Origin: Pseudomonas ceruminis
GTDB taxonomy: Bacteria > Pseudomonadota > Gammaproteobacteria > Pseudomonadales > Pseudomonadaceae
Direction: 5' to 3'
Length of the DNA stretch: 64,000 nt
Assembly: GCF_021602025.1 (NCBI RefSeq)
Contig: NZ_BQHW01000001.1
Span: 62,001-126,000, forward strand
The first letter of the stretch is position 1, and each line of letters begins with the position of its first letter. Below are positions 8,308-14,934 of this stretch, one piece after another. The notes below the pieces were generated by a model. The model saw only the letters and a program-made list of their open reading frames with translations, had not been told where the DNA came from and ran no database searches. Position numbers and translations under genes: made by a program.

Positions 8308-9231
8308 CTAGCGCGAAGCCCACGCTTCACGGTATTGAACCAGGAAATCGACAAAAGCGCGCACCCTCTGCGGGACATGACGCCCGTGGGGGTAGAGCAA
8401 GGTGTACGGCCTCGATCGCCCACTGAACGGCTTTAATACTTCGACGAGTCGCCCATCAGCCAGCTCCTGTTCCACGATGAACTTGTAGGTTTGGAATACG
8501 CCGGCACCACACTTCGCAAGGGTGACCCCGCCCAACACATCATCGGAACAGCAATAGCTTCCAGCGGTGAACACTTCACGCTCTCGTCCGTTTTCTTGGA
8601 ACAACCACGAGATACGCCTACCGCTACTGGGAAGTTCAAATTGGATGCATTCATGCTGGTCCAGGTCTTCCAGTGCCTGCGGTGCCCCGAACTTCTCCAG
8701 GTAGGCCGCAGAGGCTACGACAACCAGCTTTGCATCTTCCAGCAACCGGGCAGTCATCGTGGAATCAGGCTGAGCCCGTACTCGAATCGCCAGGTCGTAT
8801 CCCTCTGCAACGAAGTCGATATTTCGATTGCCCAAGTGGATATCAATGGTCACATCAGGGTACAGGTCGCGAAATTTAGGCAGCAACGGCAGGATTCGGT
8901 GGTGCCCATACGTGGTGGGCAGACTGATGCGAAGACGCCCTGAAGGCGTTGCTTGAGCGCCCATGACTGCTTGCTGGGCCTCCACCAATTGCGTAAGCGC
9001 CTGGCTGCACTGCTCGAAAAAATCCTTTCCCGCATCGGTCAATCGAATACTTCGGGTTGTCCTTGCGAACAGCCGAGCGCCCAGCCTTTTTTCCAAGCGA
9101 AGGATCGATCTACTCACCGCGGCCGGAGTAACGCCAGCGAGTTGAGCGGCGGCAGTAAAGCTGCCGGCTTCTGCAGACAGACAAAACAGCTCAATGCTTC
9201 CCAACTGCAAATCGTCAAAATGCCGCTTCAT
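8308..9231 (-). CDS. LysR family transcriptional regulator
   Basis: 307 residues from the ATG at 9231. The N-terminal winged helix-turn-helix is clear (IELFCLSAEAGSFTAAAQLAGVTPAAVSRSILRLEKRLG, residues about 12-50), followed by the effector domain with LRISLPTTYGHHRILPLL and the CIQFEL strand. Start choice rests on the domain beginning 11 residues in; upstream extension has no homology. It is divergent from the TetR gene, with about 117 bases between them, so it may control the TetR-acuI side or itself. Codon use is less GC-biased than in the neighbouring trmH gene. Confidence 0.9.
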   Translation of the reverse strand: MKRHFDDLQLGSIELFCLSAEAGSFTAAAQLAGVTPAAVSRSILRLEKRLGARLFARTTRSIRLTDAGKDFFEQCSQALTQLVEAQQAVMGAQATPSGRLRISLPTTYGHHRILPLLPKFRDLYPDVTIDIHLGNRNIDFVAEGYDLAIRVRAQPDSTMTARLLEDAKLVVVASAAYLEKFGAPQALEDLDQHECIQFELPSSGRRISWLFQENGREREVFTAGSYCCSDDVLGGVTLAKCGAGVFQTYKFIVEQELADGRLVEVLKPFSGRSRPYTLLYPHGRHVPQRVRAFVDFLVQYREAWASR

Positions 9232-9321
9232 AGGGTTTGTACCGTGTAGGGGCTGATACAAGACTGGCCATCGGGCACTGCGCTGGACAGATACACCGAC
9301 CTGACAAGGCAGCTTGACATT

Positions 9322-9337
9322 TAGACCGCTCGGTCCA
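9322..9337. promoter_or_regulatory. Candidate TetR operator upstream of the TetR gene
   Basis: TAGACCGCTCGGTCCA contains the palindrome GACCG-CT-CGGTC (9324-9335), 12 bases before the TetR start. A related site with the same TAGAC and CGGTC blocks lies before the reductase gene at 9999-10013, which suggests that one protein binds both. Confidence 0.5.
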
Positions 9338-9348
9338 ATTATCCTTGG

Positions 9349-9981
9349 ATGGACATTCCAGCGAAAGCCCCCAGGCGCGGGCGCCCTCCAAAAAACTCGC
9401 GTAGCGATCCCGATACTCGGCGTGCACTGATACGTTGTGGTGTGGAGTTGCTGACCGAGCAAGGATTCAACACTACCGGTATTGAACAGGTCCTCAAGCG
9501 GGTTTCAGTACCGAAAGGGTCCTTCTACCACTATTTCGACAGCAAGGATGCTTTCGGCCGTGAAGTTCTCGCTGAATACGGCAAGTTCTTTGAGCGCCGT
9601 CTGCGGCGGATCCTGCTCAACCCCAATCGGCCGCCGTTGGAGCGCATCCAGGATCTGCTCCAGGAGTCGCTTACCGGCATGGAAAAGTACACCTGGCGTC
9701 GAGGTTGTCTCGTGGGCAACCTGGGCCAGGAAGTGACTTTGCTGCCCGACGATTTTCGCGATCAGATAGAGAAGATTTTTCGAGTCTGGGAGGCGTTGCT
9801 CAGCCAATGCCTCCAAGAAGCGCAGGCCAACCAGTCGATACACCCGTCTGTTGAGTGTGAACAACTGGCAGCTTTCTTCTGGATTGGCTGGGAGGGCGCG
9901 ATCATGCGCGCACGTCTCTGCGAAAGTGCTCACCCACTCACGATCTTCGTCAGGGGATTTCTCGCCGGCATTGCCCGGTGA
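9349..9981 (+). CDS. TetR/AcrR family regulator (AcuR-like)
   Basis: 210 residues. A basic N-terminal tail (RRGRPPKNS) precedes the TetR helix-turn-helix (RRALIRCGVELLTEQGFNTTGIEQVLKRVSVPKGSFYHYFDSKDAFG, residues about 24-70); the rest is the all-helical ligand domain. Together with the downstream AcuI-type reductase this matches the acuR-acuI pairing known from acrylate metabolism, where AcuR represses until acrylate or a similar compound binds. Related palindromes sit before both genes (9322-9337, 9999-10013), consistent with autoregulation and repression of the reductase. The ligand here is inferred. Confidence 0.9.
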   Translation: MDIPAKAPRRGRPPKNSRSDPDTRRALIRCGVELLTEQGFNTTGIEQVLKRVSVPKGSFYHYFDSKDAFGREVLAEYGKFFERRLRRILLNPNRPPLERIQDLLQESLTGMEKYTWRRGCLVGNLGQEVTLLPDDFRDQIEKIFRVWEALLSQCLQEAQANQSIHPSVECEQLAAFFWIGWEGAIMRARLCESAHPLTIFVRGFLAGIAR

Positions 9982-9998
9982 GTTTTGTCGCTGACTAC

Positions 9999-10013
9999 TA
10001 GACAACCGGTCTA
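9999..10013. promoter_or_regulatory. Candidate TetR operator upstream of the AcuI-type reductase
   Basis: TAGACAACCGGTCTA has perfect TAGAC/GTCTA arms with a five-base spacer and lies just before the ribosome binding site (AAGGAG at 10015-10020) of the reductase gene, where a bound repressor would block transcription. Confidence 0.55.
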
Positions 10014-10025
10014 AAAGGAGTCGCT

Positions 10026-11009
10026 ATGTTCAATGCAGTCGTTGTAGAGAACCAGGAGGGCGCTAAACAGGCCCGTTACCGCCAGCTATCCGATGACCAG
10101 CTGCCCGCCGGCAGCGTCACCGTAGCGGTATCTCACAGTACGCTGAACTATAAAGATGCCCTGTGCATCACGAGCCGAAGCCCGATCGCTCGGCACTTCC
10201 CCATGATTCCGGGGATTGATTTTGTAGGGGTGGTAGCGCGCAGCGAAGACAGCCGCTATCGCGAGGGTGATGCTGTTTTACTCAATGGTTGGGGTGTTGG
10301 GGAAAGTCATTGGGGCGGGCTATCACAGAAAGCCAGGGTGAGTGCAGACTGGCTGATACCTCTTCCACAAGGCATGACACCCCGTAACGCCATGGCGATA
10401 GGCACCGCAGGCTACACATCGATGCTTAGTCTGATTGCCCTGGAGCGTGCCGGGCTCAGACCTGATGCAGGGCCTGTTTTGGTAACAGGTGCGAACGGTG
10501 GCGTCGGCAGCATTGCCATTGCGTTGCTCGCCGCCCGGGGGTACGAGGTCATTGCTTCGACCGGTCGGTTGGATGAAGCAGAACACTTGAACCAGCTGGG
10601 CGCGACACAGGTGATTGATCGAAACACGTTAAGCGCACCTGGTAAGCCGTTAAGCAAAGAGCGCTGGATAGCGGCGATCGATTCGGTAGGCAGTCACACC
10701 CTCGCTAACGTATGTGCTCAGACCAAAGCCGACGGCTGGGTTGCCGCTTGTGGCCTGGCACAAGGCATGGATTTCCCGGCTACAGTAGCGCCCTTCATTC
10801 TGCGGGGGGTAAGTCTCCTGGGGATCAACAGTGTCACACGTCCCTATGCCGAACGAGTTGAGGCATGGGCTCGGCTTCACGCGGAAATTGATTTGTCGAT
10901 CCTGGCACAGTTAACAAAAGAAGTACCGTTGTCAGCGGTAATTCCTGTTGCAGATGAGCTGTTGGCTGGAAAAATTCGCGGTCGCCTGGTTGTTGATACC
11001 AGCGTTTAG
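10026..11009 (+). CDS. acuI: MDR family oxidoreductase, acrylyl-CoA reductase (AcuI/YhdH) type
   Basis: 327 residues, AAGGAG well placed before the ATG. The zinc-free medium-chain dehydrogenase fold is shown by NYKDALCIT, IPGIDFVGVV and the NADPH-binding TGANGGVGSIAIALLAARGYEV near residue 155, with WIAAIDSVGSHTLANV and GLAQGMDFPATVAPFILRGVSLLGINSV downstream, a pattern specific to the YhdH/AcuI group. Members reduce acrylyl-CoA to propionyl-CoA with NADPH, detoxifying acrylate. It is downstream of and probably repressed by the AcuR-like TetR protein. The acyl-CoA specificity is inferred from family and context. Confidence 0.88.
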   Translation: MFNAVVVENQEGAKQARYRQLSDDQLPAGSVTVAVSHSTLNYKDALCITSRSPIARHFPMIPGIDFVGVVARSEDSRYREGDAVLLNGWGVGESHWGGLSQKARVSADWLIPLPQGMTPRNAMAIGTAGYTSMLSLIALERAGLRPDAGPVLVTGANGGVGSIAIALLAARGYEVIASTGRLDEAEHLNQLGATQVIDRNTLSAPGKPLSKERWIAAIDSVGSHTLANVCAQTKADGWVAACGLAQGMDFPATVAPFILRGVSLLGINSVTRPYAERVEAWARLHAEIDLSILAQLTKEVPLSAVIPVADELLAGKIRGRLVVDTSV

Positions 11010-11102
11010 CCCGTAGCCGGAGCGCGTTCGACGCTTTCGATAAGGCCAGGCCCCCGATTTGGGGCCAGGATGGCTATCAACTTAAAATACCAATCGGAGT
11101 AC

Positions 11103-12131
11103 ATGCCAGTGAAGGATACTCAACGTGATGCACTAGACACTCTCGATAAAGTGACGCTCATCGAGGCTGCAACGCCGATTCAGCGGCTACAACAGCTTGA
11201 ACTGCGACTGGGAATCAAGCGTGTCAATCTGTACATCAAACGTGACGATCACATGGCGTTCGCCGGTGGCGGCAACAAGCTTCGCAAGCTTGAGCTCCTG
11301 TTAGGTGAAGCGCTCGCGCAAGGCTGCGACACAATCGTCACAACCGGTGGTCTTCAGTCCAACCACGCACGACTGACTGCCGCTGCCGCTGCACGCTTGG
11401 GCTTGAACTGCGAACTGGTTCTCGGCCGGGTGGTGCCACGGCAGGATGCTGAGTACGAACACAACGGCAACGTTCTGCTTGATCAGATCTATGGCGCCAA
11501 GCTGCATATACTCCCGCCGGGAGAAAAGGCAGGCGAATTCGCATCGAGAAGAATCCAACTGTTAAGTGAACAGGGCAAGAAACCCTACCTGATCCCCATG
11601 GGCGGATCATCAGCGCTTGGGGCTCTGGGTTACGCCAAATGCAGTGACGAGATAATGCAGTATGAGAGGGATCACGGCATTCGCTTTGAGAAGGTTCTAC
11701 TGCCTAATGGCAGTTCGGGGACCCACGCCGGTCTAGCCGCAGGTTTCGTCTCTCGTGGACGCTCTCCTACTATCATTCGATCCTATTCGGTGTTGGTAGA
11801 TAAAGAACAGGCGGTGCAGCAAACGTTGAAGCTTGCTAATGACGCACTGGCATTGCTGGATATCTCAGGGATCACGCCCAGTGAGATCGATGTCGATGGG
11901 CGTCATCGGGGGGAGGGCTATGGAATTCCGACGCAAGAGGCGCTTGAGGCCATTACTTCCCTAGCGCAGGCCGAAGGTATCTTGCTTGATCCGGTGTACT
12001 CTGCAAAAGCCTTTGCCGGCATGCTACATGACATCGCCGCGGGAGATTTTGTCGATGGGGCAAACCTACTGTTCTTGTTCACGGGCGGGGGACCTGGCGT
12101 TTACGCCTATCGCAGCGCATTCGTTCTCTAG
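11103..12131 (+). CDS. D-cysteine desulfhydrase-like PLP enzyme (ACC deaminase family)
   Basis: 342 residues from the ATG at 11103, which has CGGAG immediately upstream; an in-frame ATG at 11070 is an alternative. The PLP lysine is in GGGNKLRKLE near residue 58, with LQSNHARLTAAAAARLG and MGGSSALGALGY following. The phosphate-binding and C-terminal stretch FLFTGGGPGVYAY carries the Thr typical of D-cysteine desulfhydrase rather than the LGG of ACC deaminase. Products would be pyruvate, sulfide and ammonia from D-cysteine or a related beta-substituted D-amino acid. It follows acuI by 93 bases on the same strand and may be part of the same unit. Confidence 0.85.
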   Translation: MPVKDTQRDALDTLDKVTLIEAATPIQRLQQLELRLGIKRVNLYIKRDDHMAFAGGGNKLRKLELLLGEALAQGCDTIVTTGGLQSNHARLTAAAAARLGLNCELVLGRVVPRQDAEYEHNGNVLLDQIYGAKLHILPPGEKAGEFASRRIQLLSEQGKKPYLIPMGGSSALGALGYAKCSDEIMQYERDHGIRFEKVLLPNGSSGTHAGLAAGFVSRGRSPTIIRSYSVLVDKEQAVQQTLKLANDALALLDISGITPSEIDVDGRHRGEGYGIPTQEALEAITSLAQAEGILLDPVYSAKAFAGMLHDIAAGDFVDGANLLFLFTGGGPGVYAYRSAFVL

Positions 12132-12158
12132 ACAAGCATCCGCCTTTACAGTGAGTCT

Positions 12159-12188
12159 GCTCATCACCGGGACGTCCCGGCGATGAGC
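12159..12188. terminator. Bidirectional terminator between the desulfhydrase and SDR genes
   Basis: GCTCATC/GATGAGC arms (12159-12165, 12182-12188) enclose CCGGGAC/GTCCCGG with one A-C mismatch, making a long hairpin between convergent genes, followed by ATTCTTT. Confidence 0.75.
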
Positions 12189-12198
12189 ATTCTTTCGA

Positions 12199-12909
12199 TC
12201 AATGGCCTGCGCTCTGCCCGCCGTCGACGTGCAAGATCTCGCCGGTGACAAATGCAGCGCTGTCCAAGTAGAGGATCGCTTGAACGATGTCGTTGATCTC
12301 ACCCATATGGCCGACAGGGTGCAGTTGGCCCAGGGCATCGTGAGTTTCGGCGGCGTGCATCGGGGTTTTGATGATGCCAGGCGACACGGCGTTGGCGCGG
12401 ATGCCTCGCTTGGCATACTCAATGGCGATTGATTTGGTAGCCGCGTTGATCCCACCTTTGGTGAGCGATGCCATTACCGACGGAACGCCGTCGATGGCAT
12501 GATCAACCAGGCTGGTAGTGACGCTGACCACATGCCCGCTACCGTTCTTCTCCATTTGCGCGATGGCCAGTTGGGAGATGTAGAAGAAGCCGCTCATGTT
12601 GGTTGCGACGATTTGCGCATAATCTTCTTTGGTATAGCGCGTGAACGGCTTGGCGACGAAGATCCCGGCGTTGTTGACGAGGGTATCGATGCGCCCGAAG
12701 CGGGCGACGGCTTCGCCCACCACTCGTTCTGCAGTGGCCGGGTCCGCGATATCACCAGCAACCGTCAGAATATCCGGATCGGTCGACGGCTGAATGGAGC
12801 GCGAGGTCGCCACTACCTTGTGGCCGAGGGCGCGAAACCCATCTACCACTCCGGCACCAATGCCTTGAGAGGCGCCAGTTACGATGATTACTTTTTGAGA
12901 ACTGCTCAT
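12199..12909 (-). CDS. SDR family oxidoreductase lacking the catalytic Tyr
   Basis: 236 residues. The Rossmann motif is GASQGIGAGVV near residue 14 and NNAGIFVAKPF follows near 80, so NAD(P) binding looks intact. The active site is unusual: the expected Y-x-x-x-K reads A-S-L-T-K (VPSVMASLTKGG, near residue 155), so Lys is kept but the Tyr is replaced by Ala. TTS just before may be the catalytic Ser region. The protein may be a non-classical reductase or non-catalytic. It is the second gene after the tautomerase, 10 bases apart, so the two form an operon. Confidence 0.88.
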   Translation of the reverse strand: MSSSQKVIIVTGASQGIGAGVVDGFRALGHKVVATSRSIQPSTDPDILTVAGDIADPATAERVVGEAVARFGRIDTLVNNAGIFVAKPFTRYTKEDYAQIVATNMSGFFYISQLAIAQMEKNGSGHVVSVTTSLVDHAIDGVPSVMASLTKGGINAATKSIAIEYAKRGIRANAVSPGIIKTPMHAAETHDALGQLHPVGHMGEINDIVQAILYLDSAAFVTGEILHVDGGQSAGH

Positions 12910-12919
12910 GATCGTTCCT

Positions 12920-13138
12920 CTACGATAAAGGGGCGTTGTTAAACGGTTTTCTGTACTCAGTTGTCGTAATTCCGGAGTAGCCCCAGTTATCCGTATCGAC
13001 TTCTTCGATTACGATGTGCGTTAACTTCGGGTCTTTATGAAGCACGCGCTCCATTGTTTCAGTCATTTCTTTTATTACCTGAGCTTTTTGCTCCCGGGTA
13101 ACACCATCGCGAGTGATGCGGACGCTGATGAATGGCAT
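12920..13138 (-). CDS. 4-oxalocrotonate tautomerase family protein
   Basis: 72 residues. The start at 13138 is required by chemistry: the family uses the N-terminal Pro exposed after Met removal, and this start gives MPFISVRITRDGVTREQKAQ, preceded by GGAG. The frame extends upstream but that would bury the Pro. The rest (MTETMERVLHKDPKLTHIVIEEVDTDNWGY) fits the beta-alpha-beta tautomerase fold. It would catalyse keto-enol isomerisation or a related Pro-1 reaction. It leads a two-gene operon with the SDR. Confidence 0.9.
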   Translation of the reverse strand: MPFISVRITRDGVTREQKAQVIKEMTETMERVLHKDPKLTHIVIEEVDTDNWGYSGITTTEYRKPFNNAPLS

Positions 13139-13565
13139 GGGACGTTTCTCCATCAAATGTGCGTTTGGGTGCGGCGCAGCTGATGGAGGAACTTTAAAAA
13201 TTCACAACGAATTGATAAATAGGCCTAGAGTCACATCATTTGTGACGTTGTGTATCGAATCACGGACTGGGAGGGTTTGCTGGCGTGTTAGCGCTCTGGG
13301 CGCAGCTGTGGCAGCCCATGGCTATCAGATCGTGCTTCGCACAGATGAAGGGGAATGGGGGCTAATTACTTCAAAAAAGCCGCGAGGCCCTAGGGATCGT
13401 TCCCTTGCTCGCTTATTTCAATGCAGCTCAAGTGATGGGGGTCAAAGTGTCGTGATACAAGGGCCGATATTGGTGGGCGAAGATGCACCGTTGTCTGCAT
13501 ACCGATGCTTTTTGCCCCCAATATGGCGGCCACACGATGAGTTGCTTGTTGATTGAGATCTTTTT
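13139..13565. other. Non-coding 427-bp stretch between tautomerase operon and yajD
   Basis: No convincing gene: the frames open here have no recognisable domain, ribosome binding site or codon bias. It is AT-richer than the host average. One perfect inverted repeat, GTCACA-TCATT-TGTGAC at 13230-13246, lies 92 bases upstream of the tautomerase start and could be an operator for that operon. Nothing else is seen. Confidence 0.6.
13230..13246. promoter_or_regulatory. Palindrome upstream of the tautomerase-SDR operon
   Basis: GTCACA and TGTGAC arms separated by TCATT. The location upstream of the tautomerase start fits an operator, but the binding protein (perhaps the LysR or TetR of the same segment) is a guess. 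Confidence 0.4.
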
Positions 13566-13946
13566 TTATGATTGTGATTTGCTTTTCATAAGGTCGGCAA
13601 GTGCTGCAAATGGGTTGTGTGTTGCGGTTGAGGTTTTTGGTGAACTCAAAGACGACTCGGAAAAATACTGCTGATCCGTATAGCGTGAGTGTTCATTGTC
13701 ATGGCAGAACAAACAGAGAAGCTCCCAGTTCGATCCATCCTGAGGGTTGTTGTCGTGGTTATGATCACGATGGTGAACGGTCAACTCGCTCAGGCGCTTG
13801 CCGGAAAACTCGCGGGCGCAGCGGCCGCACACGTGCGGGTACATTTTCAGGGCCTTGTCGCGGTAGCCCATCTCCTTGTCGCGCTTGGCGTCGGCGAGGA
13901 TGCGGTCGAGGCGGGCGGTGGCGGCGGAAGTGGAGGCCGAACTCAT
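13566..13946 (-). CDS. yajD: YajD family HNH nuclease
   Basis: 126 residues. The HNH domain is visible: CGRCAREF (zinc Cys pair, residues about 40-43), LTVHHRDHNHDNNPQDGSNWELLCLFCHDNEH (about 56-86) with the second Cys pair, and the family's C-terminal NPFAALADLMK. The role of YajD is not established. The gene is a mosaic: the first 55 or so codons are almost all G/C-ending, while the remainder uses many A/T-ending codons (CAT CGT GAT CAT, CCA AAA ACC TCA). A host-type copy of the C-terminus remains at 8192-8227, so the 3' part appears to have been replaced. Confidence 0.92.
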   Translation of the reverse strand: MSSASTSAATARLDRILADAKRDKEMGYRDKALKMYPHVCGRCAREFSGKRLSELTVHHRDHNHDNNPQDGSNWELLCLFCHDNEHSRYTDQQYFSESSLSSPKTSTATHNPFAALADLMKSKSQS

Positions 13947-14079
13947 GGTGTGTTTCCTTTGTTCTGATCAGGCATGTGACGGTTATGCCAAAGAGTCTAG
14001 CGCGCTTGCAGGCCAGGCGGACAGGCGAAAACGTTCATTAAGGCGTAGCCTGTAGGCATGTTCAGACAGGAGGTGGCTG

Positions 14080-14358
14080 ATGTTTCATGCGATCCTCGTT
14101 GCGCTGCTGGTAGCGGGCTTGCCCGTGGCGCAGGCCGCCGGCACACCGCCGCGCATCAATACGCCAGTGCCCGGCGCGCCCGGCACCGCGACGCCCACAC
14201 CCTACCCGCAGATCACTCCGAGCACCCCGCCCAAGGCCTATGACAGCCAGCCCGGCGGGCCGCTGCTGCCGCCCATGCCGGTGCCAGGGCCGCCCAAGGA
14301 CCAGCCGCTACCCGGCTTGCGCACCGAGCCGGCCAGGCCGGCGCCGGATGACGACTAG
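14080..14358 (+). CDS. Small secreted proline-rich protein
   Basis: 92 residues with a strong AGGAGG upstream and a signal peptide (HAILVALLVAGLPVAQA, cleavage near residue 20). The mature part is about one quarter Pro with Thr and Gly (TPPRINTPVPGAPGTATPTPYPQ...) and ends DDD, so it is expected to be unfolded or a wall-spanning linker in the periplasm. No domain is recognised. Its stop overlaps the stop of the convergent cyclic-nucleotide-binding gene by four bases. Confidence 0.7.
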   Translation: MFHAILVALLVAGLPVAQAAGTPPRINTPVPGAPGTATPTPYPQITPSTPPKAYDSQPGGPLLPPMPVPGPPKDQPLPGLRTEPARPAPDDD

Positions 14359-14822
14359 AGCGACAGGCGCTGCCCGTCCTGCATGCGTAGGCGCCTGGAC
14401 AGGGCCACTGCCAGTGCGCGGATGATACGAGCAGCAATGCGTGGCGCTTCGTTGAGCATCTTCTCCAGCGAGTCCTTGCCCAGGGTCAGCAATTGGCAGT
14501 CGCTGACCGCGATGCAACTGGCCGAACGGCGCTCGCCGTCGAGCACAGCCATTTCGCCAAAGGCCCGACCGCTGCGCAGGGTGGCGATTTCCACCTGATT
14601 GCCGTTGCCGTCGGTCTTGCGCACCGAGACCGCGCCCCGGTGCAGGATGCACATGAACGTCCCGGCATCGCCTTCGTTGAAGATGGTTTCGCCCTCAAGC
14701 ATGGTGGTCAGGCTGAAATAACCGGCGGCGCAGTGGAAGTCGCCAGGCTGCAGGGTGTCGAACAGGCCGCAGTCCATGAGCATGTCGCGGATTTCGGCGC
14801 TGAGGTGGGTCTGGTCGGGCAT
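14355..14822 (-). CDS. Cyclic nucleotide-binding domain protein
   Basis: 155 residues; the start at 14822 is preferred because the domain begins soon after (MPDQTHLSAEIRDMLMDCGLF) and GAAG lies upstream. The single CRP-like beta-roll shows GETIFNEGDAGTFMCILHRGAVSV and the phosphate-binding cassette RAFGEMAVLDGERRSASCIA with Glu and Arg in the ligand positions. There is no DNA-binding helix-turn-helix after it, so it is not a CRP-type regulator; the C-terminal helices (RIIRALAVALSRRL) may bind a partner. Ligand and role are unknown. Confidence 0.85.
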   Translation of the reverse strand: MPDQTHLSAEIRDMLMDCGLFDTLQPGDFHCAAGYFSLTTMLEGETIFNEGDAGTFMCILHRGAVSVRKTDGNGNQVEIATLRSGRAFGEMAVLDGERRSASCIAVSDCQLLTLGKDSLEKMLNEAPRIAARIIRALAVALSRRLRMQDGQRLSL

Positions 14823-14865
14823 GTGTTGTTCTTCGTGTTGTCCGGGAGCGGGGAGCGCCTCTGAA

Positions 14866-14899
14866 CCCTGTGGGAGCACGTCTGCCCGGCCCCACAGGG
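14866..14899. repeat. CCTGTGGG hairpin (REP-like)
   Basis: CCCTGTGGG at 14866-14874 pairs with CCCACAGGG at 14891-14899. This type of short GC-rich hairpin is common between Pseudomonas genes. It lies between the oligopeptidase gene and the cyclic-nucleotide-binding gene and may end the former's message. Confidence 0.65.
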
Positions 14900-14934
14900 A
14901 TGTTAGGCGTTCCTATGACAACAAAAAACGCGTT

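Noticed and set aside
13157-13556. Plus-strand open frame of about 147 codons
   Set aside because: No domain, no ribosome binding site, composition unlike a gene; treated as non-coding.
8221-13763. GGTTATG shared at both edges of the yajD insertion as an attachment core
   Set aside because: Seven bases in a frequent His-Asn codon context; too short to call a direct repeat.
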